64,000 nucleotides of DNA from Bacilli bacterium (GTDB lineage: Bacteria; Bacillota_I; Bacilli_A; RFN20; CAG-288). This document shows, piece after piece, positions 27,653 to 37,976 of this stretch; position 1 is the stretch's first letter, and each line of letters opens with the position of its first letter. The DNA lies in contig JALCRV010000003.1 of assembly GCA_022652945.1 (NCBI GenBank), positions 24,128 to 88,127 on the forward strand, given 5' to 3'. A model generated the notes under the pieces. The model made no database searches, was not told the DNA's origin, and saw only the letters and a list, made by a program, of their open reading frames with translations. Made by a program: the position numbers and the translations under genes.

Positions 27653-28765
27653 ATGAAACTGACCATCAAGCGTGCACCTTTTGAAAAACTCTTGGAAACC
27701 GTCTTTGAGGCGATTCCTATTCAAACCGCGGAAGCTGACTTCAAGAACTTCCTTTTGACGGTTACAGATTCAGGGATTACCGTCCTTGGCTCCGATGGTG
27801 AATTGACCATCCAGGGAGTCATCAATGTTGGTGATCCTGATAACCCGATTGTTAATTCTGATCCGGGCTCTGTTCAGGTGCCCGCTAAATATTTCTTAGA
27901 TATTATGAAGGGGCTGCAGTCGGAAGTGGTCACCATCGAGTTGGTTGATGCTTCCGTTCTCTGTGTCTCCGATGAAAAATCTCAGTTCCAACTTAAGATT
28001 TCCAAGGCGGAAGAATATCCTAACGTCGATATCGCTTCCGATTCCACGGAAATCATCACTCTTAAGTCCGCTGATTTCCTCAGTCTTTATAACTCCACCG
28101 CGTTCGCTGTGGCGACCAGAGGACCTAAACAGCTTTTTACCGGTATAAATATTAACGCCAAAGAAGGCAGAATCACCTTTGTCGCCACCGATTCCTTCCG
28201 TCTAGCCAGAAAGTATGTCGTTATCGAAGGTGATCATCACGTTTCGATTACCGTACCTTCCAAGGCTTTAGGTGTCGTTTCCCATATGGTCGGCTATGAA
28301 TATATGCAGATGGTCGTCGATACGACTAAAGTTTTGTTCAAAGTCGGAAGCTTCGTCATCGCTTCCAAACTTTATAACGGTGAATTCCCCAATGTCGATA
28401 GAATCATTCCGACCGGCACCAACTATCTGTTGACGGTCAATTCTAAAGACTTTATCGCTTCCATCTCCCGTATTACCATCGTCGGCAACACGAAGATTCT
28501 CGTTAACGCCTCTCCTGAGCAAACCGAAATCTCTTCTAAGGACGTCAATGTCGGCTCCTCGAAAGAAGTCATTCACGACGCTAAGTTTGAAGGGGACCTT
28601 TTCTCCATCATCTTCAACGCTACATTTGTCACCGATGCAATCAAGGCTCTGAATTCCGAAAGAGTAACCTTAGCCTTCTGCGCTGAGAATCGCGCCTTCA
28701 TCGTTAAATCCGATGATGAAACCGTTACTCAGGTTATCACTCCGATTCGTAGTTTAGGTGACTAA
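27653..28765 (+). CDS. dnaN: DNA polymerase III beta clamp
   Basis: Sliding clamp of 370 residues, full length, with three repeated beta-clamp domains. Recognisable segments: GVINVGDPDNPIV, IDIASDST region, FVATDSFRLARKYV, GEFPNVDRIIP, and the C-terminal VTQVITPIRSL, which forms the hydrophobic peptide-binding pocket. It tethers the polymerase to DNA. AGAAAGGA precedes the ATG. Confidence 0.96.
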   Translation: MKLTIKRAPFEKLLETVFEAIPIQTAEADFKNFLLTVTDSGITVLGSDGELTIQGVINVGDPDNPIVNSDPGSVQVPAKYFLDIMKGLQSEVVTIELVDASVLCVSDEKSQFQLKISKAEEYPNVDIASDSTEIITLKSADFLSLYNSTAFAVATRGPKQLFTGININAKEGRITFVATDSFRLARKYVVIEGDHHVSITVPSKALGVVSHMVGYEYMQMVVDTTKVLFKVGSFVIASKLYNGEFPNVDRIIPTGTNYLLTVNSKDFIASISRITIVGNTKILVNASPEQTEISSKDVNVGSSKEVIHDAKFEGDLFSIIFNATFVTDAIKALNSERVTLAFCAENRAFIVKSDDETVTQVITPIRSLGD

Positions 28766-28787
28766 TCCAAACTGACTGTTTCTAACT

Positions 28788-28823
28788 TAAGCCCCGGGCA
28801 AGTTAACCCGGGGCTTTTATTTT
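28788..28823 (+). terminator. Terminator after dnaN
   Basis: Stem AAGCCCCGGG/CCCGGGGCTT followed by TTATTTT. Confidence 0.92.
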
Positions 28824-28854
28824 AAGCGTCCATTTTACCTCCCTTCCGTTTAAA

Positions 28855-28884
28855 AGACGTTTTTAAGACGTTTTGAGACGTTTT
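28855..28884. repeat. Three phased AGACGTTTT repeats
   Basis: AGACGTTTT at 28855, 28866 and 28876, spaced 11 and 10 bases, about one helical turn each. They lie between the dnaN terminator and the yaaA promoter. Function unknown; a protein-binding array is possible. Confidence 0.6.
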
Positions 28885-28969
28885 TACTCCTTGGTTGATG
28901 AGAAAGTAGCCGGAGAAGAAAAAATCGCTTAAAAAGCCTTTTAAAAGGTTCTTCTTATTAAAGTTAATA

Positions 28970-28978
28970 TGTTATAAT
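28970..28978 (+). promoter_or_regulatory. Extended -10 promoter of yaaA-recF-gyrB-gyrA
   Basis: TGTTATAAT about 37 bases before yaaA. Confidence 0.55.
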
Positions 28979-29014
28979 TATTAAGTATTATATAGAGAGA
29001 ATGGGGAGGCCTTT

Positions 29015-29236
29015 ATGGAAACCAAAGTCAACATCCATACCGACTACATTACGCTGGGTCAACTAGCCAAGCTTCTTAAGCTTATTCAGTCGGGTGGAGA
29101 AGAGAAGGTCTTCGTCGTCTCTCACCGTATCAGTGTCAACGGAGAAGCTGAGAACAGAAGGGGAAGGAAAATCAGACCCGGAGACACGGTCAACATTGAC
29201 GGAAGCGATTATGTCGTATGCGCATCGAAAGCCTGA
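29015..29236 (+). CDS. yaaA: S4-domain RNA-binding protein YaaA (RlbA)
   Basis: 73 residues, a single S4 domain (ITLGQLAKLLKLIQSGGEEKVFV, then VSVNGEAENRRGRKIRPGDTVNIDG pattern). Size and position between dnaN and recF are those of YaaA/RlbA, associated with ribosome assembly in bacilli. GGGGAGG precedes the ATG. Its last 19 bases overlap recF, implying coupled translation. Confidence 0.9.
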   Translation: METKVNIHTDYITLGQLAKLLKLIQSGGEEKVFVVSHRISVNGEAENRRGRKIRPGDTVNIDGSDYVVCASKA

Positions 29237-30309
29237 GCCTGGTCGACTTTAGGAATTTTCCTCAGTTAAAAGCCGAGTTCTCCAAAGGACTTAACTATAT
29301 AGTCGGAGCTAACGCCGAGGGAAAGACAAATCTCCTAGAGGCGATTTATTATCTATCCCTGGCTCGTTCATTTAAAAAAGCCAGCGATAAAGATCTGATC
29401 AGAATCGGAGCAAATGAAGCGCAAGTTCTGATTTCCTACTTAACCGATCAGGATGAAAAGCATTCCTTAGAAGCTCACATCCAAGAGAGCGGAAAGACAA
29501 TCTTGCTTGACGAGGAAAAACAACCCTCAGTCATGAAGATAGTAGGAAAATTGCTGACGGTTGTTTATTCCCCCTCCTCGGTCAGCCTCTTCAGAGGGGA
29601 GCCGAGCGAAAGAAGACGTTTCCTCGATCAGAGCCTTTCCTTGATCTCGCCGAAGTATCTTTATGCTTTGGCTAGATATAAAAAGCTCTTGAAAGAAAGA
29701 AACAACGCCTTAAGCCTTAACTACGATGACGATGTCCTCGCCGTCATCACCAATGAACTGATCAATGTCTCCTATCGGATTTTCCTTGAAAGGAAGGCCT
29801 TCATCAGACAGGCGGATCAGTTAATCGGAAATATCTACGATCAGTTGTTCTTAACCGAGGAGAAAGTAAGTCTGGCCTACAGGAGCGATATGCCCGATGA
29901 GAATATCCAAGATAACTTTATCGCTCAGTTAAAAGCTCTCTTTGAGAAAAAGAAGAGCGAAGAAAGACTGAGAAAGACAACGCTGATCGGAGTTCAAAGA
30001 GATGATTTGATTGCTACGCTCGATGGGAAGGAAGTCTACGCTTATGCTTCCCAGGGACAAAACCGCTTGGTGGTCCTGGCGCTGACGATAGCCAGCAGCC
30101 AGATTATCCAAGATCACTTCAAAGACAACCCTGTTCTCTTGCTGGATGATGTGATGTCAGATTTGGATGAAAAGCGAAGGAAGGCTCTGCTTAGTTACCT
30201 TCATAGCCAATCCGGACAAGTCTTCATTACAGCAGCCGATTTGAAAGAAGCGGAAGACGGGGAAGCAATATTCGAAATCAAAGATAGACAGATTGAAAGG
30301 AGAAAGTAA
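29218..30309 (+). CDS. recF: DNA repair protein RecF
   Basis: SMC-like ATPase of 363 residues that binds gapped DNA and helps load RecA. N-terminal LSLVDFRNFPQLKAEF, Walker A GANAEGKTNLLEAIYYLSLARSF, signature YASQGQNRLVVLALT and Walker B NPVLLLDDVMSDLDEKRR are present. The ATG overlaps yaaA by 19 bases. It ends one base before gyrB. Confidence 0.96.
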   Translation: MRIESLSLVDFRNFPQLKAEFSKGLNYIVGANAEGKTNLLEAIYYLSLARSFKKASDKDLIRIGANEAQVLISYLTDQDEKHSLEAHIQESGKTILLDEEKQPSVMKIVGKLLTVVYSPSSVSLFRGEPSERRRFLDQSLSLISPKYLYALARYKKLLKERNNALSLNYDDDVLAVITNELINVSYRIFLERKAFIRQADQLIGNIYDQLFLTEEKVSLAYRSDMPDENIQDNFIAQLKALFEKKKSEERLRKTTLIGVQRDDLIATLDGKEVYAYASQGQNRLVVLALTIASSQIIQDHFKDNPVLLLDDVMSDLDEKRRKALLSYLHSQSGQVFITAADLKEAEDGEAIFEIKDRQIERRK

Positions 30310-30310
30310 T

Positions 30311-32383
30311 ATGGAAGAAGAAAAAGAAAAAACAACAGAGGGGACGAGTGAAGAGCCGGCCAAGTCCTTTGATGAAGTTGAGAAAAGCGAAGACTTCTCT
30401 TCTGAAGAAGTAAAATTCAAAAAACTCGATACCACTCAGGAACGTGAAGAGGAAAAGGCAACCGGCAAATACGATGCCTCTGATCTTCAGGTTCTTAAAG
30501 GTCTCGATGCAGTCAGGGAACGTCCGGGTATGTATATCGGCACGACCTCCGCACGTGGTTTACACCATCTGATCAGGGAAATCGTCGATAACGCAGTCGA
30601 TGAAGCCTTAGCTGGCTACTGCACCAAAATCAGCGTCACCCTTGAAAAGGATGGCTCGGTGACCGTCGAGGATAACGGACGTGGTATTCCGGTTGGCATC
30701 GTCCAGGAAACTGGCCTTTCCGGTGTGGAGACTGTTTACACGATTCTCCATGCGGGCGGCAAATTCGAAGGATCCAACGGATATAAAGTCTCCGGTGGCT
30801 TACACGGTGTCGGCGCGACTGTTGTCAATGCGCTTTCGACCCATGTGAAGATCCTTGTCTATCGCGAATCGAAGATCCACGAGATCGATTTTGAAAACGG
30901 CGGCCATACGGTCGCTCCGGGCTTAAGGGTTATCGGAGATTGCCCCGCTGAGAGAACTGGCACGACAGTCAACTTTATGCCGGATCCGACTATTTTCAAA
31001 GAGACCACCGTCTTCCAGCTTTCGGAAGTCAGAGAATATATCAGACAGACAGCTTATCTTAACCGCGGCCTTTCTTTATCGGTTAATGATGTCCGCGATA
31101 GCGAGCAGGAAGTCCACGAGACTTATTGCTTCCAAGGCGGTATTGCTGAGTATGTTTCTTTCTTGGATGCTGGCAAGGCTGTCATCCTGCAGAACGTGAT
31201 TTACTTCGACGGACAGACGGAAGATGGCGTCTTCGTCGAAGCGGCTTTCCAGCCGACGAAGTCTTCAGTTTTTACCATTAAGTCTTACTGCAACAACATC
31301 CGCACCGCAGGTGGCGGGACCCATGAAGAGGGTTTCCGTTTAGCTTACGGACGTGAAATGAATAAGTTCTTTAAGATGAAGGAATGGCTTAAGGAGTCTG
31401 ATGATTCGTTCAGCTACGATGATTTGACTGAAGGTCTTACCGTCGTTATTTCTGTTAAGCATCCTGATCCCCAGTACGAAGGGCAGGTCAAGGATAAACT
31501 AGGCAACCAGGAAGTCAGAAAGGACGCTTCTTCAGTTATCGGCGATCAGTTAGCTCAGTGGCTTATTGAGAATCCGAAGGAAGGACGCCTCTTATTCGAA
31601 AGAGCCTTGACCGCTTATAAAGGTCGTAAGGCTGCTGAAAGAGCGAGAAACGCTGTTATCGGCAAAGGAGCTTTCGGAGGAGCGATTCCCGATAAGCTGG
31701 CTGATTGTATTTCTAAGAATCCGGTCGAAAGAGAACTGTTCATCGTCGAAGGTAACTCCGCAGGCGGTTCTGCTAAGAACGGTAGAGATGCCTTTACTCA
31801 AGCGATTCTGCCTTTAAGAGGCAAGATTTTGAATATCGAAAAAGCCGCAGAGACCAGAATTGAAAAGAACGCTGAAATCGAAAACATGATTCAAGCGATC
31901 GGAGCTGGATACGGAGAGCAGTTCGATATCAACAAGATCAAGTATCACAAGATCATCATTATGACCGATGCCGATGTCGATGGCTCGCATATTAGAATCC
32001 TGCTTTTGACTTTCTTCTACCGCTATATGAAACCTTTGGTGGAGGGCGGATATATTTTCATCGCTCAACCTCCGCTTTATAAGCTGACCTATCAATCTCA
32101 CGATTACTACTGCTTTAAGGAAGAAGAACTACAGCCTTTGAAGGATAAATTACCAGCTAACGCTCGCTTCGCTTTACAGCGATATAAGGGCTTAGGCGAA
32201 ATGGATGCCTCCCAGTTGGCTGAGACGACCATGGAAAAAGATAAGCGCAAGATGTGGAAGGTAACCGTGACTGATGCGGAAGCCGCTGATAACGCCTTGA
32301 CTGATTTGATGGGTGAAAATGTTGTTCCGCGTAAGGACTTCATTACCGCCAATGCTAAATTCGTCAAGAATCTTGATGCTTAA
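30311..32383 (+). CDS. gyrB: DNA gyrase subunit B, acidic N-terminal extension
   Basis: 690 residues from the ATG at 30311, chosen because AAAGGAG ends eight bases before it; an in-frame TTG at 30293 lies inside recF. GHKL ATPase motifs VDEALAG, DNGRGIPVG and GGLHGVGATVVNAL, the transducer, and the TOPRIM motifs VEGNSAGGSA and MTDADVDGSHI are intact. Before the usual start (YDASDLQVLKGLDAVRERPGMYIG) there are about 50 extra residues, strongly Glu/Asp/Lys rich. It supplies ATP-driven strand passage with GyrA. Confidence 0.96.
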   Translation: MEEEKEKTTEGTSEEPAKSFDEVEKSEDFSSEEVKFKKLDTTQEREEEKATGKYDASDLQVLKGLDAVRERPGMYIGTTSARGLHHLIREIVDNAVDEALAGYCTKISVTLEKDGSVTVEDNGRGIPVGIVQETGLSGVETVYTILHAGGKFEGSNGYKVSGGLHGVGATVVNALSTHVKILVYRESKIHEIDFENGGHTVAPGLRVIGDCPAERTGTTVNFMPDPTIFKETTVFQLSEVREYIRQTAYLNRGLSLSVNDVRDSEQEVHETYCFQGGIAEYVSFLDAGKAVILQNVIYFDGQTEDGVFVEAAFQPTKSSVFTIKSYCNNIRTAGGGTHEEGFRLAYGREMNKFFKMKEWLKESDDSFSYDDLTEGLTVVISVKHPDPQYEGQVKDKLGNQEVRKDASSVIGDQLAQWLIENPKEGRLLFERALTAYKGRKAAERARNAVIGKGAFGGAIPDKLADCISKNPVERELFIVEGNSAGGSAKNGRDAFTQAILPLRGKILNIEKAAETRIEKNAEIENMIQAIGAGYGEQFDINKIKYHKIIIMTDADVDGSHIRILLLTFFYRYMKPLVEGGYIFIAQPPLYKLTYQSHDYYCFKEEELQPLKDKLPANARFALQRYKGLGEMDASQLAETTMEKDKRKMWKVTVTDAEAADNALTDLMGENVVPRKDFITANAKFVKNLDA

Positions 32384-32401
32384 TAGAAAGGGGCTTTAAC
32401 A

Positions 32402-35107
32402 ATGGAAAACGAAGAAGATAAAAAGAACCTTGTCCCCGAACAGGGAGAAGAGGAAGAAGATAAAAAGCCTCTTGATCCGCACGAAGAATCTGAAGAGGAA
32501 GCTAAGCAGGAAAAAGGCGAAGGCATCCAGGGCGCAGTTGAAGGTATCAACGGCGGCTTGGAAGATGTGGAAATGGGGCCGATTGTCCGTGATTCCTTCC
32601 TCGACTACGCCATGTCTGTTATTGTGGCCCGTGCTTTGCCGGAAGCGAAAGATGGTTTTAAGCCCGTTCAAAGAAGAATCATCTACGGCATGGAAGTTTC
32701 CGGGAATACCCCGGATAAGCCTTTTAAGAAATCCGCGCGTATCGTCGGCGACGTCATGGGTAAATATCACCCGCACGGCGATTCGGCCATTTATGGAGCC
32801 ATGGCTCACTTGGCTCAGGATTTTGCGACTCGTTATCCTCTAGTTGAAGGTCACGGCAATTACGGTTCGCAGGATGGCGATGAACCCGCCGCTATGCGTT
32901 ACACCGAAGCCAGATTATCTAAATTAGCCATGGAAATGGTTAAAGATCTCGGCAAAGATACCGTCGGCTTTGTGGATACTTACGATGGTGAAGGCAAAGA
33001 ACCGGTTTATCTGCCGGCTAAGTTACCTAACTTGATCATTAACGGTGGCACCGGCATCGCGGTCGGTATGGCTACCAATATTCCTCCTCATAACCTGACG
33101 GAGACCATCAACGCTGTTCAGGCTTTGATCAGGAATCCGGAACTTACTAATCTCGATTTGATGAATTACATCAAAGGCCCCGATTTCCCGGGAGGCGGCA
33201 TTATTTTAGGTCGCACGGGGATCAAGAAGTACTTTGAGACGGGTGTCGGGACGGTGGTCGTCCGCGGCAAATACGATACGGTCACTGATAAAAATGGCAG
33301 AACCACAATTACTTTCACTCAGATTCCTTATATGGTCAACAAGAAGGAACTGGCTAAGAAGATTATGGATCTCTGCGATCAGAAGACGATCGAAGGAATC
33401 TCTTCGGTAAACGATTATTCTTCTCACCAAGCAGGGACTTGCTTCCAGATTGAATTGAAGAAGGGTGCGAATGCGGAGATTGTCTTAAATCACCTGTTTA
33501 AGTACACCAAGCTGCAGGATACTTTCCCGGTCAATATGCTGGCCTTGGATAGCGGTGTCCCGAAGATTTTGAATATGAAACAGGCCTTGATGATTTACAT
33601 CAAGTTCCAGGAAGATATCGTTCAAAGAAGAACGACTTTTGATTTAGGTAAAGCGAAGGATAGAGTCCATATCCTTGAAGCTTTGCAGATTACCCACGAT
33701 AACATCGATGAGATCATTCAGATTATCAAGACTGCGGAATCTCCGGAAGATGCAGCGAGAAAGATGACTGAAAGATTCCACTTCGATGATGTTCAGAATA
33801 AGGCGGTTCTCGATACGCAGATTAAGCGTCTTACCCATCTGGAAGAGGATAAGATTCTCGACGAGATGAAGGCATTAAAAGCCGATATTGAACGGTACAA
33901 TTTGATACTTAGCGACTTTAATGTCCTTAAACAAGTTGTTTTAGATGAACTCGAAGAAAATAAGAAGAAATATGGAGACGAAAGAAGAACGGAAATCACC
34001 AATTCTATCGCTTCCACTGAAGATGAGGATTTGATCGCTGATGAAGAGATTCTGATCATGATGACCGAGTCTGGTTATATCAAGAGAATCGCTCCGAATT
34101 CCTTCCGTGAACAGAACCGCGGCGGAATCGGTGTGATCGGGATGACCACCAAGGAAGATGATGTGGTGAAGATTATGGTTCACTCGAGAACTAAAGCTGA
34201 TATCCTCTTCTTTACCGATGCCGGCAAGGTTTATAGAATCAGAGGCTATCAGATTCCGGAAGGGACGAGAACTTCAAAAGGGTTGCCCGCTGTCAATATT
34301 GTGAGGCTGGAGAATAACGAGCATATTCTTTCGATTATCTCTGAGAAGGTTTATGACGACAAGCATTATTTCTTCTTCACGACGAAGAACGCGATTGTGA
34401 AAAGAACGATCACATCTGAGTTTGAAAATATCAACTCTAACGGCAAGATCGCCATTTCCTTACGTGAAGGGGATACTTTGTCGGATGTTAAGTCGACCGA
34501 CGGAACCGCTTTGATCTCCATCGGTTCTTCTAAAGGCAAGGTCTGCACGTTTAATGAATCCGATGTCCGTCCGATGGGAAGAACGGCTGCCGGTGTTATC
34601 GGTATGAATCTGGATGGAGGAGAGGTCGTCGGTGTCTGCACTAACCAGGCGGGCGATGATATCCTGACGATTTCTACTCAAGGATACGGAAAACGCTCTA
34701 AATACGAAGATTTCCGTCTGACTTCCCGTGGGTCGAAAGGTGTCTTGGCCTTGAAGGAAGCTGATAAATCTGGCGGGTTAGCTGCGATTAAGTCTGTTCA
34801 GGAAGATCAGGATATCGTTATTATCACCGATGCCGGAACGACGATGAAGACTAGAATCTCCGATATCCATGAAGCTGGACGTAATACTATCGGCGTCAAG
34901 GTTATCACCTTAAGAGAAGGCGAGAAGATTTCTTCAGTCGCGATTGAACCGGCCGAAAAAGAATACGACGCTGTCGACCAGCCGAATGAAGGCGGAGAAG
35001 AAAACAAGAATGACGGCGAAGCTGATGTCGAGAATTATTTAAATACCCACGGTTCTGAAAAGGACGAGGGCGAAGATGACGATTCCTCCACCAAGGACGA
35101 TGAATAA
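32402..35107 (+). CDS. gyrA: DNA gyrase subunit A, acidic termini, Gly at quinolone site
   Basis: 901 residues. The breakage-reunion core begins [21 protein letters not shown], with catalytic Tyr in [14 protein letters not shown]; the beta-pinwheel C-terminal domain carries a GyrA-box-like QNRGGIG. There are about 45 extra acidic residues at the N-terminus and an acidic tail of about 45 residues. In the quinolone region [12 protein letters not shown] the Ser (128) equivalent to E. coli Ser83 is kept, but Gly132 replaces the acidic residue at 87. AAAGGGG precedes the ATG, 18 bases after gyrB. Confidence 0.96.
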   Translation: MENEEDKKNLVPEQGEEEEDKKPLDPHEESEEEAKQEKGEGIQGAVEGINGGLEDVEMGPIVRDSFLDYAMSVIVARALPEAKDGFKPVQRRIIYGMEVSGNTPDKPFKKSARIVGDVMGKYHPHGDSAIYGAMAHLAQDFATRYPLVEGHGNYGSQDGDEPAAMRYTEARLSKLAMEMVKDLGKDTVGFVDTYDGEGKEPVYLPAKLPNLIINGGTGIAVGMATNIPPHNLTETINAVQALIRNPELTNLDLMNYIKGPDFPGGGIILGRTGIKKYFETGVGTVVVRGKYDTVTDKNGRTTITFTQIPYMVNKKELAKKIMDLCDQKTIEGISSVNDYSSHQAGTCFQIELKKGANAEIVLNHLFKYTKLQDTFPVNMLALDSGVPKILNMKQALMIYIKFQEDIVQRRTTFDLGKAKDRVHILEALQITHDNIDEIIQIIKTAESPEDAARKMTERFHFDDVQNKAVLDTQIKRLTHLEEDKILDEMKALKADIERYNLILSDFNVLKQVVLDELEENKKKYGDERRTEITNSIASTEDEDLIADEEILIMMTESGYIKRIAPNSFREQNRGGIGVIGMTTKEDDVVKIMVHSRTKADILFFTDAGKVYRIRGYQIPEGTRTSKGLPAVNIVRLENNEHILSIISEKVYDDKHYFFFTTKNAIVKRTITSEFENINSNGKIAISLREGDTLSDVKSTDGTALISIGSSKGKVCTFNESDVRPMGRTAAGVIGMNLDGGEVVGVCTNQAGDDILTISTQGYGKRSKYEDFRLTSRGSKGVLALKEADKSGGLAAIKSVQEDQDIVIITDAGTTMKTRISDIHEAGRNTIGVKVITLREGEKISSVAIEPAEKEYDAVDQPNEGGEENKNDGEADVENYLNTHGSEKDEGEDDDSSTKDDE

Positions 35108-36146
35108 AGAGAATAAGAAGATTAAAGTCCTTCTTTCCCTAAACGGAGATAAGGACAGTTTGAAGCCAATCCTCGACCGCGCGGGCGTGCTTTTAAGGTA
35201 TGCCTTGGAAGCGGCGGGGATGGAATACACTTACGATTACAAGGATGATTTCGATTATGTCCATCTTCTGTCCTTGAATCAGTATTGGGCGTATCGCTCT
35301 ATTCGGAAGAAGGCTCTTAAAGCATCTTCTTCTCCGTTGATCCTGACTTTATTTAACGACCCTTTGGATTTAACTAATGATGATTCTGAGGAAGAGGGGG
35401 ACTTTCAGAAAGTCCTGGAGAAGACATATAAGCAGGTTACCGCTGATAAGGTGATCTGTTCCTGCGCTTCCCAAGCTTTGATGATTAAGCACCTGAATCT
35501 GTTCCCGAGCGTCAACGCGGTGAATGTCGGAGCCAAGACTTATCTGAAAGAAGAATATTCTCCAGCAGAACTCAGCGCTTTTAGACAATATTACGGTTTA
35601 AAAGATAAGGATAAAGTTATCGTTTCTTACGGGCCTTACGATTATTCGAAAGGCATTTACGATTTGGAATCGATAGCTAGAGTGATGCCGGAATACGAGT
35701 TCTTCTATTTCGGAGAACGAAAAGGAGTGCTGGCTAATTCCAAGCACTTTGGCAAAGGAAACACCATTCCTAATCTTCACTATGTCGATTTTATCCCCAA
35801 TGAGCTTTATCATTCCTTGATGTTCTTAGCGACCGCGCTTTTCCTGCCTTATAAGTATCATGCGGATACGGTGATTCCTTTAGAGGCGATGAAGGCAAGG
35901 GTGCCGATCGTCTCCGCTAAGAACGACATCTTGTTTGATTTCCTCGTCGATAAAAAGACCGCGGTGATTTGCGAAAATACCGACGGTTTTTATCACGCTT
36001 TAAAGAATATCGAGAAGATCAACTATAAGAGCTCTGCTTTGAAGTTCGCTGAGCCTTTCACTCCTGAATCCTACGGCAGGAGATTAAGAGAGGTCTATCT
36101 GGGAACCGAAAAGGTAACTGAACTAAGTAAAAACAAAGACGAATAA
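35100..36146 (+). CDS. Glycosyltransferase family 4-like protein
   Basis: About 348 residues. The C-terminal half has the GT-B pattern: [80 protein letters not shown], the retaining GT4 donor-binding region. It probably transfers a sugar from a nucleotide donor to a lipid or envelope acceptor; specificity is unknown. I favour the ATG at 35100, overlapping the gyrA stop; an upstream ATG at 35076 is possible. The link to gyrA is unusual. Confidence 0.8.
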   Translation: MNKENKKIKVLLSLNGDKDSLKPILDRAGVLLRYALEAAGMEYTYDYKDDFDYVHLLSLNQYWAYRSIRKKALKASSSPLILTLFNDPLDLTNDDSEEEGDFQKVLEKTYKQVTADKVICSCASQALMIKHLNLFPSVNAVNVGAKTYLKEEYSPAELSAFRQYYGLKDKDKVIVSYGPYDYSKGIYDLESIARVMPEYEFFYFGERKGVLANSKHFGKGNTIPNLHYVDFIPNELYHSLMFLATALFLPYKYHADTVIPLEAMKARVPIVSAKNDILFDFLVDKKTAVICENTDGFYHALKNIEKINYKSSALKFAEPFTPESYGRRLREVYLGTEKVTELSKNKDE

Positions 36147-36281
36147 AGAAAAAACTTTACAATCTAGGTCGTATATAACAAAGAAAAGAAGTTAATTCTT
36201 TCCGTGTCTTTGTTCTTAAGTAGCTTAAACGCAGACTTAAAAAAACATCTGATAAAACCGGTTACATACCTAGAAAAATCA

Positions 36282-36310
36282 TTGTGCTAGGCCGTTAGTG
36301 AGTGTATTAT
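36282..36310 (+). promoter_or_regulatory. Promoter of guaB
   Basis: TTGTGC, 17 bases, TATTAT. It would give a leader of about 150 bases. The 36147-36281 stretch holds a weak AAAGAA/TTCTTT hairpin and no gene. Confidence 0.6.
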
Positions 36311-36360
36311 ATTCATAAAATTTATAGCGATTTTTATCTTTTTATCAAAAAAGTAAAAAG

Positions 36361-36447
36361 GTATATACGTCTAGCTGACAGCTAAGGAGGTATATAACGG
36401 CACGACAGTCATCTATTTTCGAAAAGACTGTCTTTTTAAACCGTTAT
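36361..36447 (+). promoter_or_regulatory. Structured guaB leader (candidate attenuator or riboswitch)
   Basis: Three elements. First, TATATAC (36362-36368) pairs with GTATATA (36390-36396), enclosing TAGCT-GAC-AGCTA. Second, GACAGTC (36404-36410) pairs with GACTGTC (36426-36432) followed by TTTTT, a terminator shape. Third, ATAACGG (36394-36400) can pair with CCGTTAT (36441-36447), in competition with the first stem. It ends close to the guaB ribosome binding site. I do not recognise a known riboswitch class. Confidence 0.55.
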
Positions 36448-36465
36448 TAATAAAGGGAGGAAAAT

Positions 36466-37938
36466 ATGAAAACCGAAAAGATTCGTCTGGGGCTGACATT
36501 CGATGACGTCTTGCTGGTACCACAAAAATCAGCGGTGGTTCCTAGCGCGGTTGATATCAAAACTTTCCTGACCCCGGAAATACCGATTAATATTCCTATC
36601 GTCTCCGCGGCGATGGATACCGTCACCGAATCGGGGATGGCAATCGCTTTAGCCAGAGAAGGCGGTGTAGGTTTTATCCATAAGAACATGACGATCGACG
36701 CTCAAGCCAAAGAAGTTGAATTGGTTAAGAGAAACGAATCCGGGATGATCGCTAACCCGATCGTCTTAAAGGCCCAAAACACCATCCGCGATGCGGATGC
36801 TCTATTAAGGCAATACCATATTTCTGGTCTGCCGATTGTCGATGATGATGGGAAACTAGTTGGCATTGTCACCAACCGTGATTTAAAGTACTTCAAAGTC
36901 GATGACACTCCGATTTATCAGATTATGACCAAAGAAAAACTCGTGACCGCCAAAGTCGGAACTTCCTTGGAGGAAGCGAGCAAGATTTTATGGGAACACA
37001 GGATAGAAAAGCTGCCGATTGTCGATGAAAACTTCCATCTTAAGGGCTTAATTACCTCGAAAGATATCGATAACGCCAAGACGTATCCTAACGCTTGTAA
37101 GGATATCAAAGGACGTTTAAGATGCGGGGCGGCTGTCGGGGTCGGCGGGAATACTCTTGAAAGAGTCAAGGCTTTAATCGACGCCGGCGTCGATGTAATT
37201 ACAGTCGATTCGGCTCACGGTCATTCAGAAAATATTATCAATATCGTTAAGGCAATTCGTTCCGCTTATCCTTTATTGAATTTAATCGCCGGGAATATCG
37301 TGACTCCTCAAGCGGCGAAAGACTTAATCGAAGCGGGAGCTAACACCGTTAAAGTCGGTATCGGCCCAGGCTCGATTTGTACCACGAGGATAGTCTCCGG
37401 TGTCGGAGTTCCGCAAATTACGGCCATCGATGATGTAGCTTCTTACTGCAAAGACAAGAACGTCTGTGTAATCGCTGATGGCGGAATCAAGTATTCAGGC
37501 GATATTGTTAAAGCCTTAGCGGTTGGGGCGCAAAGCGTGATGCTCGGCTCCTTGCTGGCTGGGTGCACCGAATCCCCGGGTGAGGAGATTGTCTATCAAG
37601 GCCGAAGATTCAAGACTTATGTCGGTATGGGCTCGTTAGCGGCGATGAAGCGCGGGTCCGCTGATCGTTATTTCCAGTCTTCCACGACTACGGTCAGTAA
37701 GCTTGTCCCTGAAGGCATTGAAGGAAGAGTAGCTTTTAAGGGTGCAGTGGCCGATACGGTTTATCAGCTGTGTGGCGGTCTACGTTCCGGAATGGGGTAT
37801 TGCGGAGCGAAAGATATTAAAGAACTGCAGAAGAAGGCTGTCTTTATCCAGATTACTAATGCTGGCCTTAAAGAGTCTCATCCGCACGATATCGATATTA
37901 CTGTCGAAGCACCAAACTATACGAAGCAAGCCGACTGA
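36466..37938 (+). CDS. guaB: IMP dehydrogenase
   Basis: 490 residues. It converts IMP to XMP, the committed step to GMP. The TIM barrel has FDDVLLVP near the start, the catalytic loop [20 protein letters not shown] with Cys305, and the flap/base region [17 protein letters not shown]. Two CBS domains (about residues 95-210) are present, which usually bind regulatory nucleotides. It lies in the guaB position after gyrA, as in Bacillus. AAAGGGAGG precedes the ATG. Confidence 0.97.
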   Translation: MKTEKIRLGLTFDDVLLVPQKSAVVPSAVDIKTFLTPEIPINIPIVSAAMDTVTESGMAIALAREGGVGFIHKNMTIDAQAKEVELVKRNESGMIANPIVLKAQNTIRDADALLRQYHISGLPIVDDDGKLVGIVTNRDLKYFKVDDTPIYQIMTKEKLVTAKVGTSLEEASKILWEHRIEKLPIVDENFHLKGLITSKDIDNAKTYPNACKDIKGRLRCGAAVGVGGNTLERVKALIDAGVDVITVDSAHGHSENIINIVKAIRSAYPLLNLIAGNIVTPQAAKDLIEAGANTVKVGIGPGSICTTRIVSGVGVPQITAIDDVASYCKDKNVCVIADGGIKYSGDIVKALAVGAQSVMLGSLLAGCTESPGEEIVYQGRRFKTYVGMGSLAAMKRGSADRYFQSSTTTVSKLVPEGIEGRVAFKGAVADTVYQLCGGLRSGMGYCGAKDIKELQKKAVFIQITNAGLKESHPHDIDITVEAPNYTKQAD

Positions 37939-37976
37939 TTATCCTGAGTTTCTTAAAAGAAAAGGGGGTATAGATT

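Noticed and set aside
30293..30310. TTG start of gyrB inside recF
   Set aside because: The ATG at 30311 has a well-spaced AGGAG and needs no overlap.
36361..36447. Classical purine riboswitch before guaB
   Set aside because: The conserved junction sequence of the purine aptamer (TTTCTACC-like core) is absent.
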